This document shows positions 34,562 to 42,624 of a DNA stretch of 64,000 nt, one piece after another. This DNA comes from Catellatospora sichuanensis. GTDB lineage: Bacteria > Actinomycetota > Actinomycetes > Mycobacteriales > Micromonosporaceae. The stretch is from positions 174,080-238,079 of the forward strand of contig NZ_VIQO01000025.1 in the NCBI RefSeq assembly GCF_007483665.1. The letters are read 5' to 3'. The stretch's first letter is position 1. The number at the start of each line of letters is the position of its first letter. The notes beneath the pieces were generated by a model. The model saw only the letters and a list, made by a program, of their open reading frames with translations, did no database searches and was not told the DNA's origin. Position numbers and translations under genes: made by a program.

Positions 34562-35482
34562 TCATGCCTCGTCCCCCTCGTCCTCGTCCGCGTCGCCCGC
34601 GTCCTCGCCCGCGTCTTCGTCCTCGTCCTTTTCCACGACGCGCCCGGCGTACAGGGCGGCGGCCATGCGGGTGCCCTCCGACCAGGCGACCGGACCGACC
34701 TCGCCCAGGGTCAGCGAGGTGCCGGTGCGGTCGGTGAAGACCAGGTCCCCGGTCTCGGTCTCGTAGTACGGGTCGTCCGAGCCGACCCAGGAGCGCGCCT
34801 CGACGGTGACGCCGACCTCGAACACGCGGCAGACCGCGTTGCCGCCGCGCACCGGGTAGCCGAGCTTGGTGGCGCGGGCGGTCAGGTGGCGAAGCTCGGC
34901 GTACTTGCCCCCGGCGTACTCCCCGATGCGCCGAGCGGACGGATCCGCCTCGGCCGGGCGGACGAAGATCTGCCGGAACAACTGGTCCACGGACTGGGAC
35001 ACGCCCAGGTCCGCGGCGAACTCGCGCAGGTCGTCGAGGTCGGGCAGGGTCACCGGGTGCGGGATCACCACCCGCGCGGCGGGCCGCCGCACCGTGTCGC
35101 CGTCGAGGTTCACGATGCCGATCTGCCCGGCGGCGGCGTCGCGCAGGAATCCCACCTCGTCGGGGTCGAACGCGCCGTCGTCGTCGAGCACCCCGACGAG
35201 CAGGTCGGTCAGCGCAGCGCGCCAGGTCTCGTCGGCCCACACGTCGGCCAGCACGGCGACGGGCACCGGCAGCGAGCGGACCATCCACCGCTCGATGTCG
35301 GACCGGCACTGCGCCTCATGCCGACCCAGCCACTCGGTGAGCTGCCGCAGCCCGGTCACCACCGGGTCGTCGCGCAGCGCCGACGGCACCGACTTCAGCT
35401 CCTTGCCCTTGGCGTTGCGGGCGATCAGATCGCTGCCGCGCAGGGTGACTTCATAGCCACCCGATGCCACCAACCATCCCAT
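34562..35482 (-). CDS. DUF4132-like protein of system 1, acidic tail
   Basis: A 306-residue protein, first gene of the cluster. The middle and C-terminal region resembles the end of DUF4132 proteins: LREFAADLGVSQSVDQLFRQ, the IFVRP block and YAELRHLTARATKLGYPV. The last 25 residues are almost all Asp/Glu/Ala, an acidic tail suited to binding basic partners or metals. The ATG at 35482 has GGGAGG about 10 nt upstream. It is shorter than typical DUF4132 proteins, and assignment is by motif resemblance only. Confidence 0.65.
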   Translation of the reverse strand: MGWLVASGGYEVTLRGSDLIARNAKGKELKSVPSALRDDPVVTGLRQLTEWLGRHEAQCRSDIERWMVRSLPVPVAVLADVWADETWRAALTDLLVGVLDDDGAFDPDEVGFLRDAAAGQIGIVNLDGDTVRRPAARVVIPHPVTLPDLDDLREFAADLGVSQSVDQLFRQIFVRPAEADPSARRIGEYAGGKYAELRHLTARATKLGYPVRGGNAVCRVFEVGVTVEARSWVGSDDPYYETETGDLVFTDRTGTSLTLGEVGPVAWSEGTRMAAALYAGRVVEKDEDEDAGEDAGDADEDEGDEA

Positions 35483-35680
35483 GTGGACGGCCACCTCCCT
35501 GTCGAAGACACCGGACGCTAAACCACCGTGCCGACAGTCCGGCGTACACGGCTGGTCGCGGCCCCGCCCCGTCCGCGGCATACCGACCGGGAACCATTCG
35601 GCCACACCGCTCGCGGCGGCGCGCGGCGGGGTCCCTTGCCGCGCCGGGGCGGCCCGCCGGACCGGCCGCGGGGCCGTGCG

Positions 35681-35772
35681 CACGGCCATGTCAGCGGCAT
35701 AAACGGGCGTGACCGCACACGTCGGGAGTACCGTCGGAGGTCCAGCGGCGCGTACGGTTCGCCCGGCGAACC
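35681..35772. promoter_or_regulatory. Two palindromes in the divergent region of system 1 and the lipase
   Basis: GGCCGTGCGCACGGCC (35681-35696) is a perfect 16-bp palindrome, and GGTTCGCCCGGCGAACC (35756-35772) a perfect 17-nt one, 52 bp before the patatin start. Both are in the 341-bp region between divergent genes 35482 and 35824 and are candidate repressor sites. ATAAA at 35699-35703 may be part of a -10 box. No other gene is seen in this gap. Confidence 0.4.
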
Positions 35773-35823
35773 GGTTCCGACGGGTCGCGGGGCAGGGCGT
35801 CGGCGGTGGTCAAGGAGGCGGCG

Positions 35824-36660
35824 GTGAAGGGCAGAGCGCTCGTACTCGGTGGCGGCGGGGTCACCGGTATCGCGTGGGAGCTGGGGATCCTGGCCGGACT
35901 CGCCGAGGCGGGGGTGGATCTGAGCACCGCAGACCTGCTCGTCGGCACGTCGGCGGGGTCGGTGGTCGCCTCGCTGATGGCCACCGAGCCGAGCCTGGAG
36001 GAGCGCTACCAGACCCAGCTCGAAGACCCGAAGGACGAGGTCGCGGCGCGCCTCGGCATGCGCACGCTGCTGGCGTACGGGTGGGCGATGGTGCGCAGCC
36101 GCGCCCCGGAGCAGTACCGGGCCCGGCTCGGCGCGCTCGCGCTGACCGCCGCGTCGATGACGCCGGAGGAGCGCAAGGCGGTCATCGCGTCCCGGCTGCC
36201 CGTGGTCGACTGGCCGGCGCAGCCCCTGAAGATCACCGCGTCGGACGCGCACACCGGCGAGTTCACCGTGTTCGACCGCGACAGCGGGGTGGAGCTCATC
36301 GACGCCGTCGCCGCCAGCTGCGCGGTGCCGGGGGTATGGCCGCCCGCGGCGGTCAACGGCCACCGCTACATCGACGGCGGGATGCGCTCGGCGACCAACG
36401 CCGACCTGGCCCGGGGGCACGAACGCGTGGTCATCATCGCGCCGGTGACCGTCGGCGGCGGGCTGGTCACCAGCACCGCCCGACACGTCGCCGAGCTCAA
36501 GGCGGCCGGTGCCCAGGTGACGGTCATCAGCCCGGACCGGGAGGCCCGGACCGCCATCGGTCGCAACATGCTCGACCCGGCCCGCCGGGCGGCCTCGGCC
36601 CGCGCCGGACGCGGCCAGGCCGCACTGGTCGTCACGCAGGTCGGCGCCGTCTGGTGCTGA
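35824..36660 (+). CDS. Patatin-like phospholipase
   Basis: A 278-residue cytoplasmic lipid acyl hydrolase. The oxyanion motif is LGGGGVTG (near residue 9), the nucleophile Ser lies in VGTSAGS (GxSxG) and the catalytic Asp in YIDGGM. The dyad is complete. Patatins release fatty acids from phospholipids; some serve as membrane-attacking effectors in bacterial immunity, but no cyclase or sensor partner is next to this one, so a housekeeping role is equally possible. The GTG at 35824 has GGAGG 5 nt upstream. It stands between the two MoxR-vWA systems. Confidence 0.9.
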   Translation: MKGRALVLGGGGVTGIAWELGILAGLAEAGVDLSTADLLVGTSAGSVVASLMATEPSLEERYQTQLEDPKDEVAARLGMRTLLAYGWAMVRSRAPEQYRARLGALALTAASMTPEERKAVIASRLPVVDWPAQPLKITASDAHTGEFTVFDRDSGVELIDAVAASCAVPGVWPPAAVNGHRYIDGGMRSATNADLARGHERVVIIAPVTVGGGLVTSTARHVAELKAAGAQVTVISPDREARTAIGRNMLDPARRAASARAGRGQAALVVTQVGAVWC

Positions 36661-36690
36661 GCCCGCCACCGACCGTCCCTTCACGATGCT

Positions 36691-36723
36691 CCGAGCAACC
36701 TTCGAGCAACCTCCGAGCAACGC
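36691..36723. repeat. Three tandem 11-bp repeats
   Basis: CCGAGCAACCT, TCGAGCAACCT and CCGAGCAACGC follow one another 30 bp after the lipase stop. The role is unknown; they could be binding sites at one-turn spacing. Confidence 0.55.
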
Positions 36724-36827
36724 GCACGCCGGTCCTTGCGACAACGAGCTGACCAGCAAAAACACGATGTGATGCCACTCTCGCCGGCTGTTGCCGACCC
36801 GGAGTGGCCAAAGCTTTCAGGTAGCGC

Positions 36828-36890
36828 TATGCTCGAACATGACGCCCGTCTTGGCGACTTCCCCCGTGGTTGCCAAGACGGGCGCTTTCT
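36828..36890 (+). ncRNA. Candidate small hairpin RNA with own promoter and terminator
   Basis: TATGCT (36828-36833) with TGGCCA 17 bp upstream looks like a promoter starting RNA near 36840. A 13-bp perfect stem follows: CGCCCGTCTTGGC (36843-36855) with GCCAAGACGGGCG (36872-36884), loop GACTTCCCCCGTGGTT, then CTTTCT. The whole transcript would be about 50 nt, mostly one hairpin with a C-rich loop. It recalls C-rich-loop actinomycete RNAs such as 6C, but only one hairpin and five loop Cs are present, so I do not assign that family. Confidence 0.5.
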
Positions 36891-36929
36891 ATTGCCCCGA
36901 ACCCCTCCCGCACCGTCCACTGAGGAGGG

Positions 36930-36976
36930 CGACGGCACCTTCACAGAGCCATACGTGGAGGAAGGTGCCCTTGTTC
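36930..36976. repeat. AAGGTGCCCTTC-type palindromic element, copy 3
   Basis: Arms GGCACCTTCACAG and GGAAGGTGCCCTTG flank AGCCATACGTG. It is more diverged than copies 1, 2 and 4 and lies between the hairpin RNA and the promoter of system 2, where it could stop read-through. Confidence 0.65.
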
Positions 36977-37048
36977 ACCGCTGCCTCCGCGGCCTGCGGT
37001 GGCCGGGTCGGTCGTCTGTCGGTCGGGTCGGGTATCGTCCCGCGCGGC

Positions 37049-37121
37049 GAGGCTGTAGCGCAGAGGTCGTCGCGCCTTGACTGCAAGCTGGAGGACGTCG
37101 GTTCGAATCCGACCAGTCTCG
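37049..37121 (+). tRNA. tRNA-like RNA with an aberrant anticodon arm
   Basis: The acceptor GAGGCTG (37049-37055) pairs fully with CAGTCTC (37114-37120, one G-U). TA follows, then a D arm GCGC/GCGC (37058-37061, 37072-37075) with a 10-nt loop. The T arm is GTCGG-TTCGAAT-CCGAC (37097-37113), which is canonical. The segment between (37076-37096) is 21 nt, 2 short of normal, and forms no 5-bp stem with a 7-nt loop; CTTG/CAAG around ACTG is the best pairing. CCA is not encoded. It ends 25 nt before the ATG of system 2, with GGGTAT/TATCGT just upstream as a possible -10. Probably the 5' leader of that mRNA or a processed regulatory RNA rather than a decoding tRNA. Confidence 0.65.
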
Positions 37122-37146
37122 CCCCTACCGGACCTGGGGAGGGTGC

Positions 37147-38664
37147 ATGCCGCACAGCAGCACGGACGTGCCGGCGGCACGCGTGCCCGCGGCTGCCCCG
37201 ACCGGCCCTGCGGCCACGCCCGGCCGCGCGGCAACACCCGAGTCCGCGGCAACGCCGGAACCGGTGACCCCGTCCCGCCCGATCACACCGTCCGATCTCG
37301 ACGCCTGCCTGCGGGTGCTGGCCGCCGCCGGTCGCGGCGAGCTGGGCGCGCCCGCGGCGCTGGCCGTCGAGCGAGCGGTCGCCGAGGCGCACCGGGGCGG
37401 CAAGAAGCGCCGAAAGGCCGACCGGGCGGCACACCGCGAGCAGATCGACCGGCAGCTGCTGGCCACCGCCAGCCGTTTCCGCGAGGAGATTCCCCACGCC
37501 GCGGCCGTTCACCACCCGCTCCCCCACGGGAACCCGACCGTGCGGGCCGGGGCGGACGAGCCGGTCGCCCCCGCGCGGGCGCTGCTGCACCGCCCGCGCC
37601 GCTGCTACGTGTGCAAGGAGCGGTTCCGGCAGGTCGACGCCGACTACCACCAGCTGTGCCCGCCGTGTGCCGAGCACAACCGCGCGCGCCGCGACGCCCG
37701 CTGCGATCTGACCGGCCGCCGCGCCGTGGTCACCGGCGGCCGGGTGAAGATCGGCTTCCACATCGCGCTCAAGCTGCTGCGCGACGGCGCGGAGGTGCTG
37801 GTCACCACCCGCTTTCCGCGGGACGCGGCACGCCGCTTCGCCGCGCTGCCCGATGCAGGCCAGTGGTCGCACCGGCTGCACGTGCACGGCACCGACTTCC
37901 TCGACCTGGCCGGGGTGCTCGGCCTCGTCGACGCCGTCGGGCAGCGCTGGGACCACCTCGACATCCTGGTCAACAACGCCGCGCAGACCCTGCACCGGCC
38001 CGCGGCATACCACCGGGAGGTGCGCGCGGCCGAACTGCTGCCGCTGACCGGCCCGGCCGCCGCGATCGCCGCCACACCCGCCCGCCACCGCCCGGACACC
38101 GCCCTGGTGCTGCCCGAACTGGCCCAGGCGCTGTTCCCCGCCGGGCACACCGACGAGACCGGCCAGCCGCTGGACCTGCGCGAGGTCAACAGCTGGACGC
38201 TGCACGCCCAGGATGTCAGCCCGCGCGAGTGGCTGGAGGTGCACGTCGTCAACGCCTTCGTGCCGTTCCTGCTGACCTCGCGGCTGCGGCCGCTGCTGGC
38301 CGCCGCGCCGCACCCGGTGCGGCACGTGGTGCAGGTGTCGGCGATGGAGGGCAGCTTCTCCCGCGACAACAAGACCGAGCGCCACCCGCACACCAACATG
38401 GCCAAGGCCGCGCTGAACATGCTGACCCGGACGCTGGCCGCCGACTACCACGGCGACGGCATCCTGATGAACAGCGTGGACACCGGCTGGGTCACCGACG
38501 AGCGGCCGCACCCGGACAAGCAGGCCCAGCGCGAGGCCGGTTTCCGCCCGCCGCTGGATGTGATCGACGGCGCCGCGCGGGTGTACGACCCGATCGTGCG
38601 CGCCGAGGCCGGCGACCCGGTGCACGGGGCGTTCCTCAAGGACTACCGGCAGGTGGCATGGTGA
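37147..38664 (+). CDS. Zn-ribbon/SDR-fold protein of system 2, catalytic Tyr missing
   Basis: A 505-residue protein. Residues 1-45 are Pro/Ala-rich and 45-130 helical and basic (GGKKRRKADRA). A Cys4 zinc ribbon has C153, C156, C171 and C174. From residue 190 there is a short-chain dehydrogenase fold: cofactor loop TGGRVKIGF (196-204), NNAA (276-279), Ser398 and Lys420. The position of the catalytic Tyr in YxxxK is Thr416 (TNMAK). Normal dehydrogenase chemistry is therefore doubtful; NAD(P) binding as a sensor is possible. The ATG has GGGGAGG and lies 25 nt after the tRNA-like RNA. Next gene overlaps. Confidence 0.85.
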   Translation: MPHSSTDVPAARVPAAAPTGPAATPGRAATPESAATPEPVTPSRPITPSDLDACLRVLAAAGRGELGAPAALAVERAVAEAHRGGKKRRKADRAAHREQIDRQLLATASRFREEIPHAAAVHHPLPHGNPTVRAGADEPVAPARALLHRPRRCYVCKERFRQVDADYHQLCPPCAEHNRARRDARCDLTGRRAVVTGGRVKIGFHIALKLLRDGAEVLVTTRFPRDAARRFAALPDAGQWSHRLHVHGTDFLDLAGVLGLVDAVGQRWDHLDILVNNAAQTLHRPAAYHREVRAAELLPLTGPAAAIAATPARHRPDTALVLPELAQALFPAGHTDETGQPLDLREVNSWTLHAQDVSPREWLEVHVVNAFVPFLLTSRLRPLLAAAPHPVRHVVQVSAMEGSFSRDNKTERHPHTNMAKAALNMLTRTLAADYHGDGILMNSVDTGWVTDERPHPDKQAQREAGFRPPLDVIDGAARVYDPIVRAEAGDPVHGAFLKDYRQVAW

Positions 38665-39803
38665 CCGAGCACGAGACCGCCGCGAATCCGGTGCGCTGCC
38701 CGGCGATCGCCCACCCTGAGGCGGGCCTGGCCGATCCGGCGGACTTCGACGCGCTGCTGACCCGGCTGGCCGACCCGGCCGGGGTGGCCGCGTCCGAGGA
38801 CTTCCCGCGCGGCACGCTGCAGCCCGACGGCCGCCTCGACCTGTGCAAGCAGGGCCTGGGCCCGGTGGTCGCGGCCCGGGTGGTGCAGGCCGCCGTACGC
38901 TTCCCGCACGCCACCCACCTGCTGCTGGGCACCAACGGCCTGGGCAGCGACGGGGCCCGCGCGGTCGCCGACGCGCTCGCGCCCGGCCATCACGTGCAGA
39001 CCGTGTACCTGGGCTGCAACCGCATCGACGCGGACGGCGCGGGCGCGCTCGCCGACCGGCTCGCCGCCGACGCGACGGTGCGGGCGCTGTGGCTCAAGCG
39101 CAACCCGATCGGCGACGAGGGCGTGGCCCGGCTGTGCGCGGCCCTGGCCGCCAACACCACGCTGCGCACCCTGGACCTGGTCAACACCGGACTGACCCGG
39201 CACGGCCTGCAGGCCCTGGCCGGAGTGCTGGCGCACCGGGCCACACCGCTGGAGCGACTGTTCCTGGGCGGCAACGGGCTGCGTCCCGACGCGGTGCCGG
39301 CGCTGTCGGCGATCGTGCGCGACGGCCGGGTCCGCGAGCTCTACCTGGCTGCCAACCACCTCGGCGACGAAGGCGCGGCCGCGCTCGGCGAAGCGGTCGA
39401 GGGCCTGCCGATGACGCTGGGCCTGGGCGGCAACGGCCTCACCCCGGCCGGGGTGGCCGCGCTGGCGGCGCGGCTCGGCGCCTGGACGGCACTCGACCTG
39501 GCCCGGCCGCCGTCGGAGCGGGCGCTGGGCGCGCTGCCCAACACGGTCGGCGACGCCGGCGCCGCGGCGCTGGCGGCGGTGCTGCCCGCGAGCCGGCTCC
39601 GGCGGCTGGACCTGCGTTTCACCGGCATTACCGGACGCGGCGCGAAACTGCTGCTGGCCGCACTGAACGACGACATGCCGCTGCGCTACCTGGGCATCAA
39701 CCACGGCGTGCCGCGCCGGCTGCGGCGACTGGCCGCGGCCACCCTCGGCCCGGCCGAGCAGCCGCACCCCGACATCAGCGCGATCGCGAGCGTGTACCGG
39801 TGA
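38658..39803 (+). CDS. Leucine-rich-repeat protein of system 2
   Basis: A 381-residue protein of ribonuclease-inhibitor-type leucine-rich repeats (about 28 residues each) from about residue 65 on: THLLLGTNGLGSDGARAVAD, QTVYLGCNRIDADGAGALAD, RALWLKRNPIGDEGVARLCA, RELYLAANHLGDEGAAALGE and others. Such solenoids bind proteins. The N-terminal 60 residues are a different cap with two Cys. The ATG at 38658 overlaps the SDR stop by 7 nt; a GTG at 38661 giving a GTGA overlap is an equally good start. No signal peptide, so it is cytoplasmic. Confidence 0.88.
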   Translation: MVTEHETAANPVRCPAIAHPEAGLADPADFDALLTRLADPAGVAASEDFPRGTLQPDGRLDLCKQGLGPVVAARVVQAAVRFPHATHLLLGTNGLGSDGARAVADALAPGHHVQTVYLGCNRIDADGAGALADRLAADATVRALWLKRNPIGDEGVARLCAALAANTTLRTLDLVNTGLTRHGLQALAGVLAHRATPLERLFLGGNGLRPDAVPALSAIVRDGRVRELYLAANHLGDEGAAALGEAVEGLPMTLGLGGNGLTPAGVAALAARLGAWTALDLARPPSERALGALPNTVGDAGAAALAAVLPASRLRRLDLRFTGITGRGAKLLLAALNDDMPLRYLGINHGVPRRLRRLAAATLGPAEQPHPDISAIASVYR

Positions 39804-41449
39804 CCGACGCCGAACTGACCGTCTGGCAGCGGGTGCGCCGCTACGCCGTGCCGCCCCGGATGATCGCCGGGTGCATGGACCGGCGGCTGGCCGGGGACTG
39901 GCGCGGTGCCTGCGCGGCGGGCCGGGTCGACACGGACGTCGACCTCGCCGAGGTGGGCCGCCGGTTCGGTGCCGAAACAGCCGAGCGGATCGGCGCGGAA
40001 CTGGCCGGGTTCGCGCCCGACCTGCTGCGCTGGCACCTGCCGCGGGCGCTGGGCGGGCGCACCAGCCTCGCCACGGGGCTCACCTTCACGCTCGCGCCCC
40101 GCCTGGACGTGGTCGACCAGGACACCGTGGCACTGCAGATCGAACTGCCCAAGACCGTGGACGGTTCGCAGCGCCTACGACTGACCGTGGCACCGCTGGG
40201 CAAGGCGCCCGGCCCCGAACTGCCCGGCCACCTGTGGCACGCAGACGACACGGCGGGGCTACGCCGGGCGTACGGCGGCGACGCGTTCCGCCTGCCGTTC
40301 CTCACCGCCGACGGTGCGCCGGTGCCGTACGACGGCTTCGCCGCCGCGAGCGGCGACGGGGCGCCCTCCCGGGCCGAACGCTCCGCGGGCCTGCTCGCCG
40401 CCGAACGGCTGGCCGAGGCCTGGCGCGAGGCCGGGCTGGAGTTCGACGAGACGCTGCCCGCCTTCCGGTACAGCCACTACAAGGTGACCCGCGAGCAGGT
40501 GCTCGGGCACCGGCTGCACCTGATCGCACTCGCCCCTGCGGTGCGCGTGCTCGCCCGCCGGTACGCCGCCGAGGGCGTGGTGCTCAACGCGGACTGGCGG
40601 TTGCGCTTCCTGTTCACCCCGGACGGCGACACGGTGCGGGCCAGGATGCTCGGCGAGGACGAGCGCCGAAGCGACCTGCCCGCGCTGGCCGAGCCGCTGT
40701 ACCGCGTACCCCCTGATCTGGAACTGCTCTATCGCGGCCTGATCACGCCGGCGGACCTGCACCCGCTGGTGCGCGCGGCGCTGTTCCCGGACGCGCCCGG
40801 CGACCCCACCGCGGCGCGCGGGCCGGCGTTCGGGCCGGTGCGGGTGCGCTGCCGGGGTCAGTGGCACCGCATCGACAACGCCGGCGGGCGGCTCGCACCT
40901 CTCGACCACACGCCCGAGGAGGTGCAGCGGGAGCAGGCGCTGCGGGCGCTCGGCGGCAAGGTGGCCGGCTGCTTCGCCGCCCAGCAGGGCTGGACCGACG
41001 GCAGGACGCGGCTGCCCCGGGCGCTGCAGGACCAGCGGCGCGAGCTGATGCAGACCATCCTGCACGGCGACACCGACACGCTGCTGGCACTGCTCGACGC
41101 GGGCCTGGACCCGCACGTGCGCGACGGCCGCGGCTCGACCCTGCTGCACCTGCTGCGCTGCCTCGACCACGAGGTGCTGCTGCCCCGGCTGCTGGCCGCG
41201 GGCCTGCCCATCGACGCCCGTGACCACCGCCGGCGCACCCCGCTGCACGTCGCGGTGGGCTGGGTCGGCACACCCGCGCTGGTGTTGGCCCTGCTCGAGG
41301 CGGGCGCAGACCCGCGGGCCGAGGACGACAACGGCACTTCCGTCACGGACCTCGTCGAGTACAAGGGCTTCGAGTACTACGAGGACGAGAGCGGCGAGAA
41401 CCACCGCGACCTCAAACTGATCGCGAAATACATCGAGGAGCACGAGTGA
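39800..41449 (+). CDS. Ankyrin-repeat protein of system 2
   Basis: A 549-residue protein. An N-terminal domain of about 400 residues is unrecognised: mixed alpha/beta, containing LRWHLPRALGGRTSLATGLT and a conserved-looking FRYSHYKVTREQVLGHRLHL. The C-terminus carries ankyrin repeats: TILHGDTDTLLALLDAGLDP, GSTLLHLLRCLDHEVLLPRL and RRTPLHVAVGWVGTPALVLA, ending in an acidic tail. GTG at 39800 overlaps the LRR stop (GTGA). It could be the recognition or effector subunit, because its N-terminal domain is the only large unknown domain in the operon. Confidence 0.82.
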   Translation: MTDAELTVWQRVRRYAVPPRMIAGCMDRRLAGDWRGACAAGRVDTDVDLAEVGRRFGAETAERIGAELAGFAPDLLRWHLPRALGGRTSLATGLTFTLAPRLDVVDQDTVALQIELPKTVDGSQRLRLTVAPLGKAPGPELPGHLWHADDTAGLRRAYGGDAFRLPFLTADGAPVPYDGFAAASGDGAPSRAERSAGLLAAERLAEAWREAGLEFDETLPAFRYSHYKVTREQVLGHRLHLIALAPAVRVLARRYAAEGVVLNADWRLRFLFTPDGDTVRARMLGEDERRSDLPALAEPLYRVPPDLELLYRGLITPADLHPLVRAALFPDAPGDPTAARGPAFGPVRVRCRGQWHRIDNAGGRLAPLDHTPEEVQREQALRALGGKVAGCFAAQQGWTDGRTRLPRALQDQRRELMQTILHGDTDTLLALLDAGLDPHVRDGRGSTLLHLLRCLDHEVLLPRLLAAGLPIDARDHRRRTPLHVAVGWVGTPALVLALLEAGADPRAEDDNGTSVTDLVEYKGFEYYEDESGENHRDLKLIAKYIEEHE

Positions 41450-42624
41450 GTCAGGCTTTGCGGGCGGCGGACGAGCTGATCGCGGCGACGCGGGCGTGGC
41501 GTAGCGAGCCGGTGTCCGATCCCCGGGTGGAGGCGCTGGCGCTGGCGGTGTCGGCGAACCTGCCGGTGCTGCTGTGGGGCGAACCGGGCATCGGCAAGTC
41601 CGCGTCGCTGCAGCAGCTCGCCGCCGGGTTGGGCGTGCCGCTGGAGACGGTGATCGCCAGCGTGCACGAGCCCTCGGACTTCGCGGGGCTGCCCATCGTC
41701 GGCGACGACCCGGCCGCCGACGGGGTGCCGATGGCGCCGCCGGACTGGGCGGTGCGGCTCGCGCGTACCGGGCAGGGCCTGCTCTTCTTCGACGAGCTGT
41801 CGTCCGCGCCCCCGGCGGTGCAGGCCGCGCTGTTGCGGGTGGTGCTGGAGCGCCGGGTCGGCAGCCTGGAGTTGCCGGCGTCGATCCGCATCGTCGCGGC
41901 GGCGAACCCGCCGGCGAGCGCGGCCGACGGCTGGCATCTGAGCCCACCGCTGGCCAACCGCTTCGTACACCTGCACTGGACGCACGATCCGCGGGTCGTC
42001 GCCCGCGGTCTGGCCGGCACCTGGCCCGCGATCACCGTGCCGGTGGTGCATCCGGCGCGGACGGCGGGAGCGGTGGCCCGTGCCCGGGGCACCGTCGCGG
42101 GTTTCCTGACCGCGCGGCCGGGTCTGGTGCACCACCTGCCCGCCGACGCGGACAGCCGGGGTGGTGCCTGGCCGTCGCCGCGCAGCTGGGAGATGGCGCT
42201 GCGCCTGCTGGCCTTCCACCTGGCCACCGACACGGGCCGGGATGCGCTGACCACGGCCCTGGTGGGCGCGGTGGGAGACGGCGCGGGCCTGGAGTTCAGC
42301 ACGTACCTGGAGGAGCTGGACCTGCCGGACCCCGAGCGGGTGCTGGCCGACCCGAAGGCGTTCGCGCTGCCCGAGCGGGGCGACCGCCAGCTGGCGTTCC
42401 TGACCGCAGTGGTGTCGGCGGTGCAGGCGCGCACCACCCACGAGCGCTGGGACGCGGGTTGGGTGGTGCTGGCCAAGGCGGTGGACGCGGGGGTGCCCGA
42501 CGTCGCCGCGCGGGCCGCGCTGGACCTGGCCGCGCTGCGGGACACGGACTGGCCGGTGCCGGCCGCGATCGACGCCTTCGTCGAGGTGCTGAGCCTGTCG
42601 GGAATGCTCCCGGCGGCGCGATGA
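41446..42624 (+). CDS. MoxR-type AAA+ ATPase of system 2
   Basis: A 392-residue AAA+ ATPase. Walker A GEPGIGKS (residues 45-52), Walker B LLFFDELSS, sensor 1 RIVAAANPP, and arginine region PPLANRFVHLHW. SVHEPSDFAGLPIV matches the family of ATPases paired with DUF2201-type metallopeptidase/vWA proteins. GTG at 41446 overlaps the ankyrin stop (GTGA). It is clearly diverged from the MoxR of system 1, so the two systems are not recent duplicates. Confidence 0.92.
   Translation: MSQALRAADELIAATRAWRSEPVSDPRVEALALAVSANLPVLLWGEPGIGKSASLQQLAAGLGVPLETVIASVHEPSDFAGLPIVGDDPAADGVPMAPPDWAVRLARTGQGLLFFDELSSAPPAVQAALLRVVLERRVGSLELPASIRIVAAANPPASAADGWHLSPPLANRFVHLHWTHDPRVVARGLAGTWPAITVPVVHPARTAGAVARARGTVAGFLTARPGLVHHLPADADSRGGAWPSPRSWEMALRLLAFHLATDTGRDALTTALVGAVGDGAGLEFSTYLEELDLPDPERVLADPKAFALPERGDRQLAFLTAVVSAVQARTTHERWDAGWVVLAKAVDAGVPDVAARAALDLAALRDTDWPVPAAIDAFVEVLSLSGMLPAAR

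Noticed and set aside
35824..36660. Patatin lipase as a CBASS effector
   Set aside because: No CD-NTase-like cyclase or other CBASS component is nearby. The lipase alone does not establish such a system.
36828..36890. Assignment of the hairpin RNA to the 6C family
   Set aside because: 6C RNAs, as I recall, have two hairpins with at least six loop Cs. Only one hairpin with five Cs is visible here.
37049..37121. Ordinary decoding tRNA
   Set aside because: The anticodon stem-loop cannot form at normal length, so no anticodon can be read with confidence.
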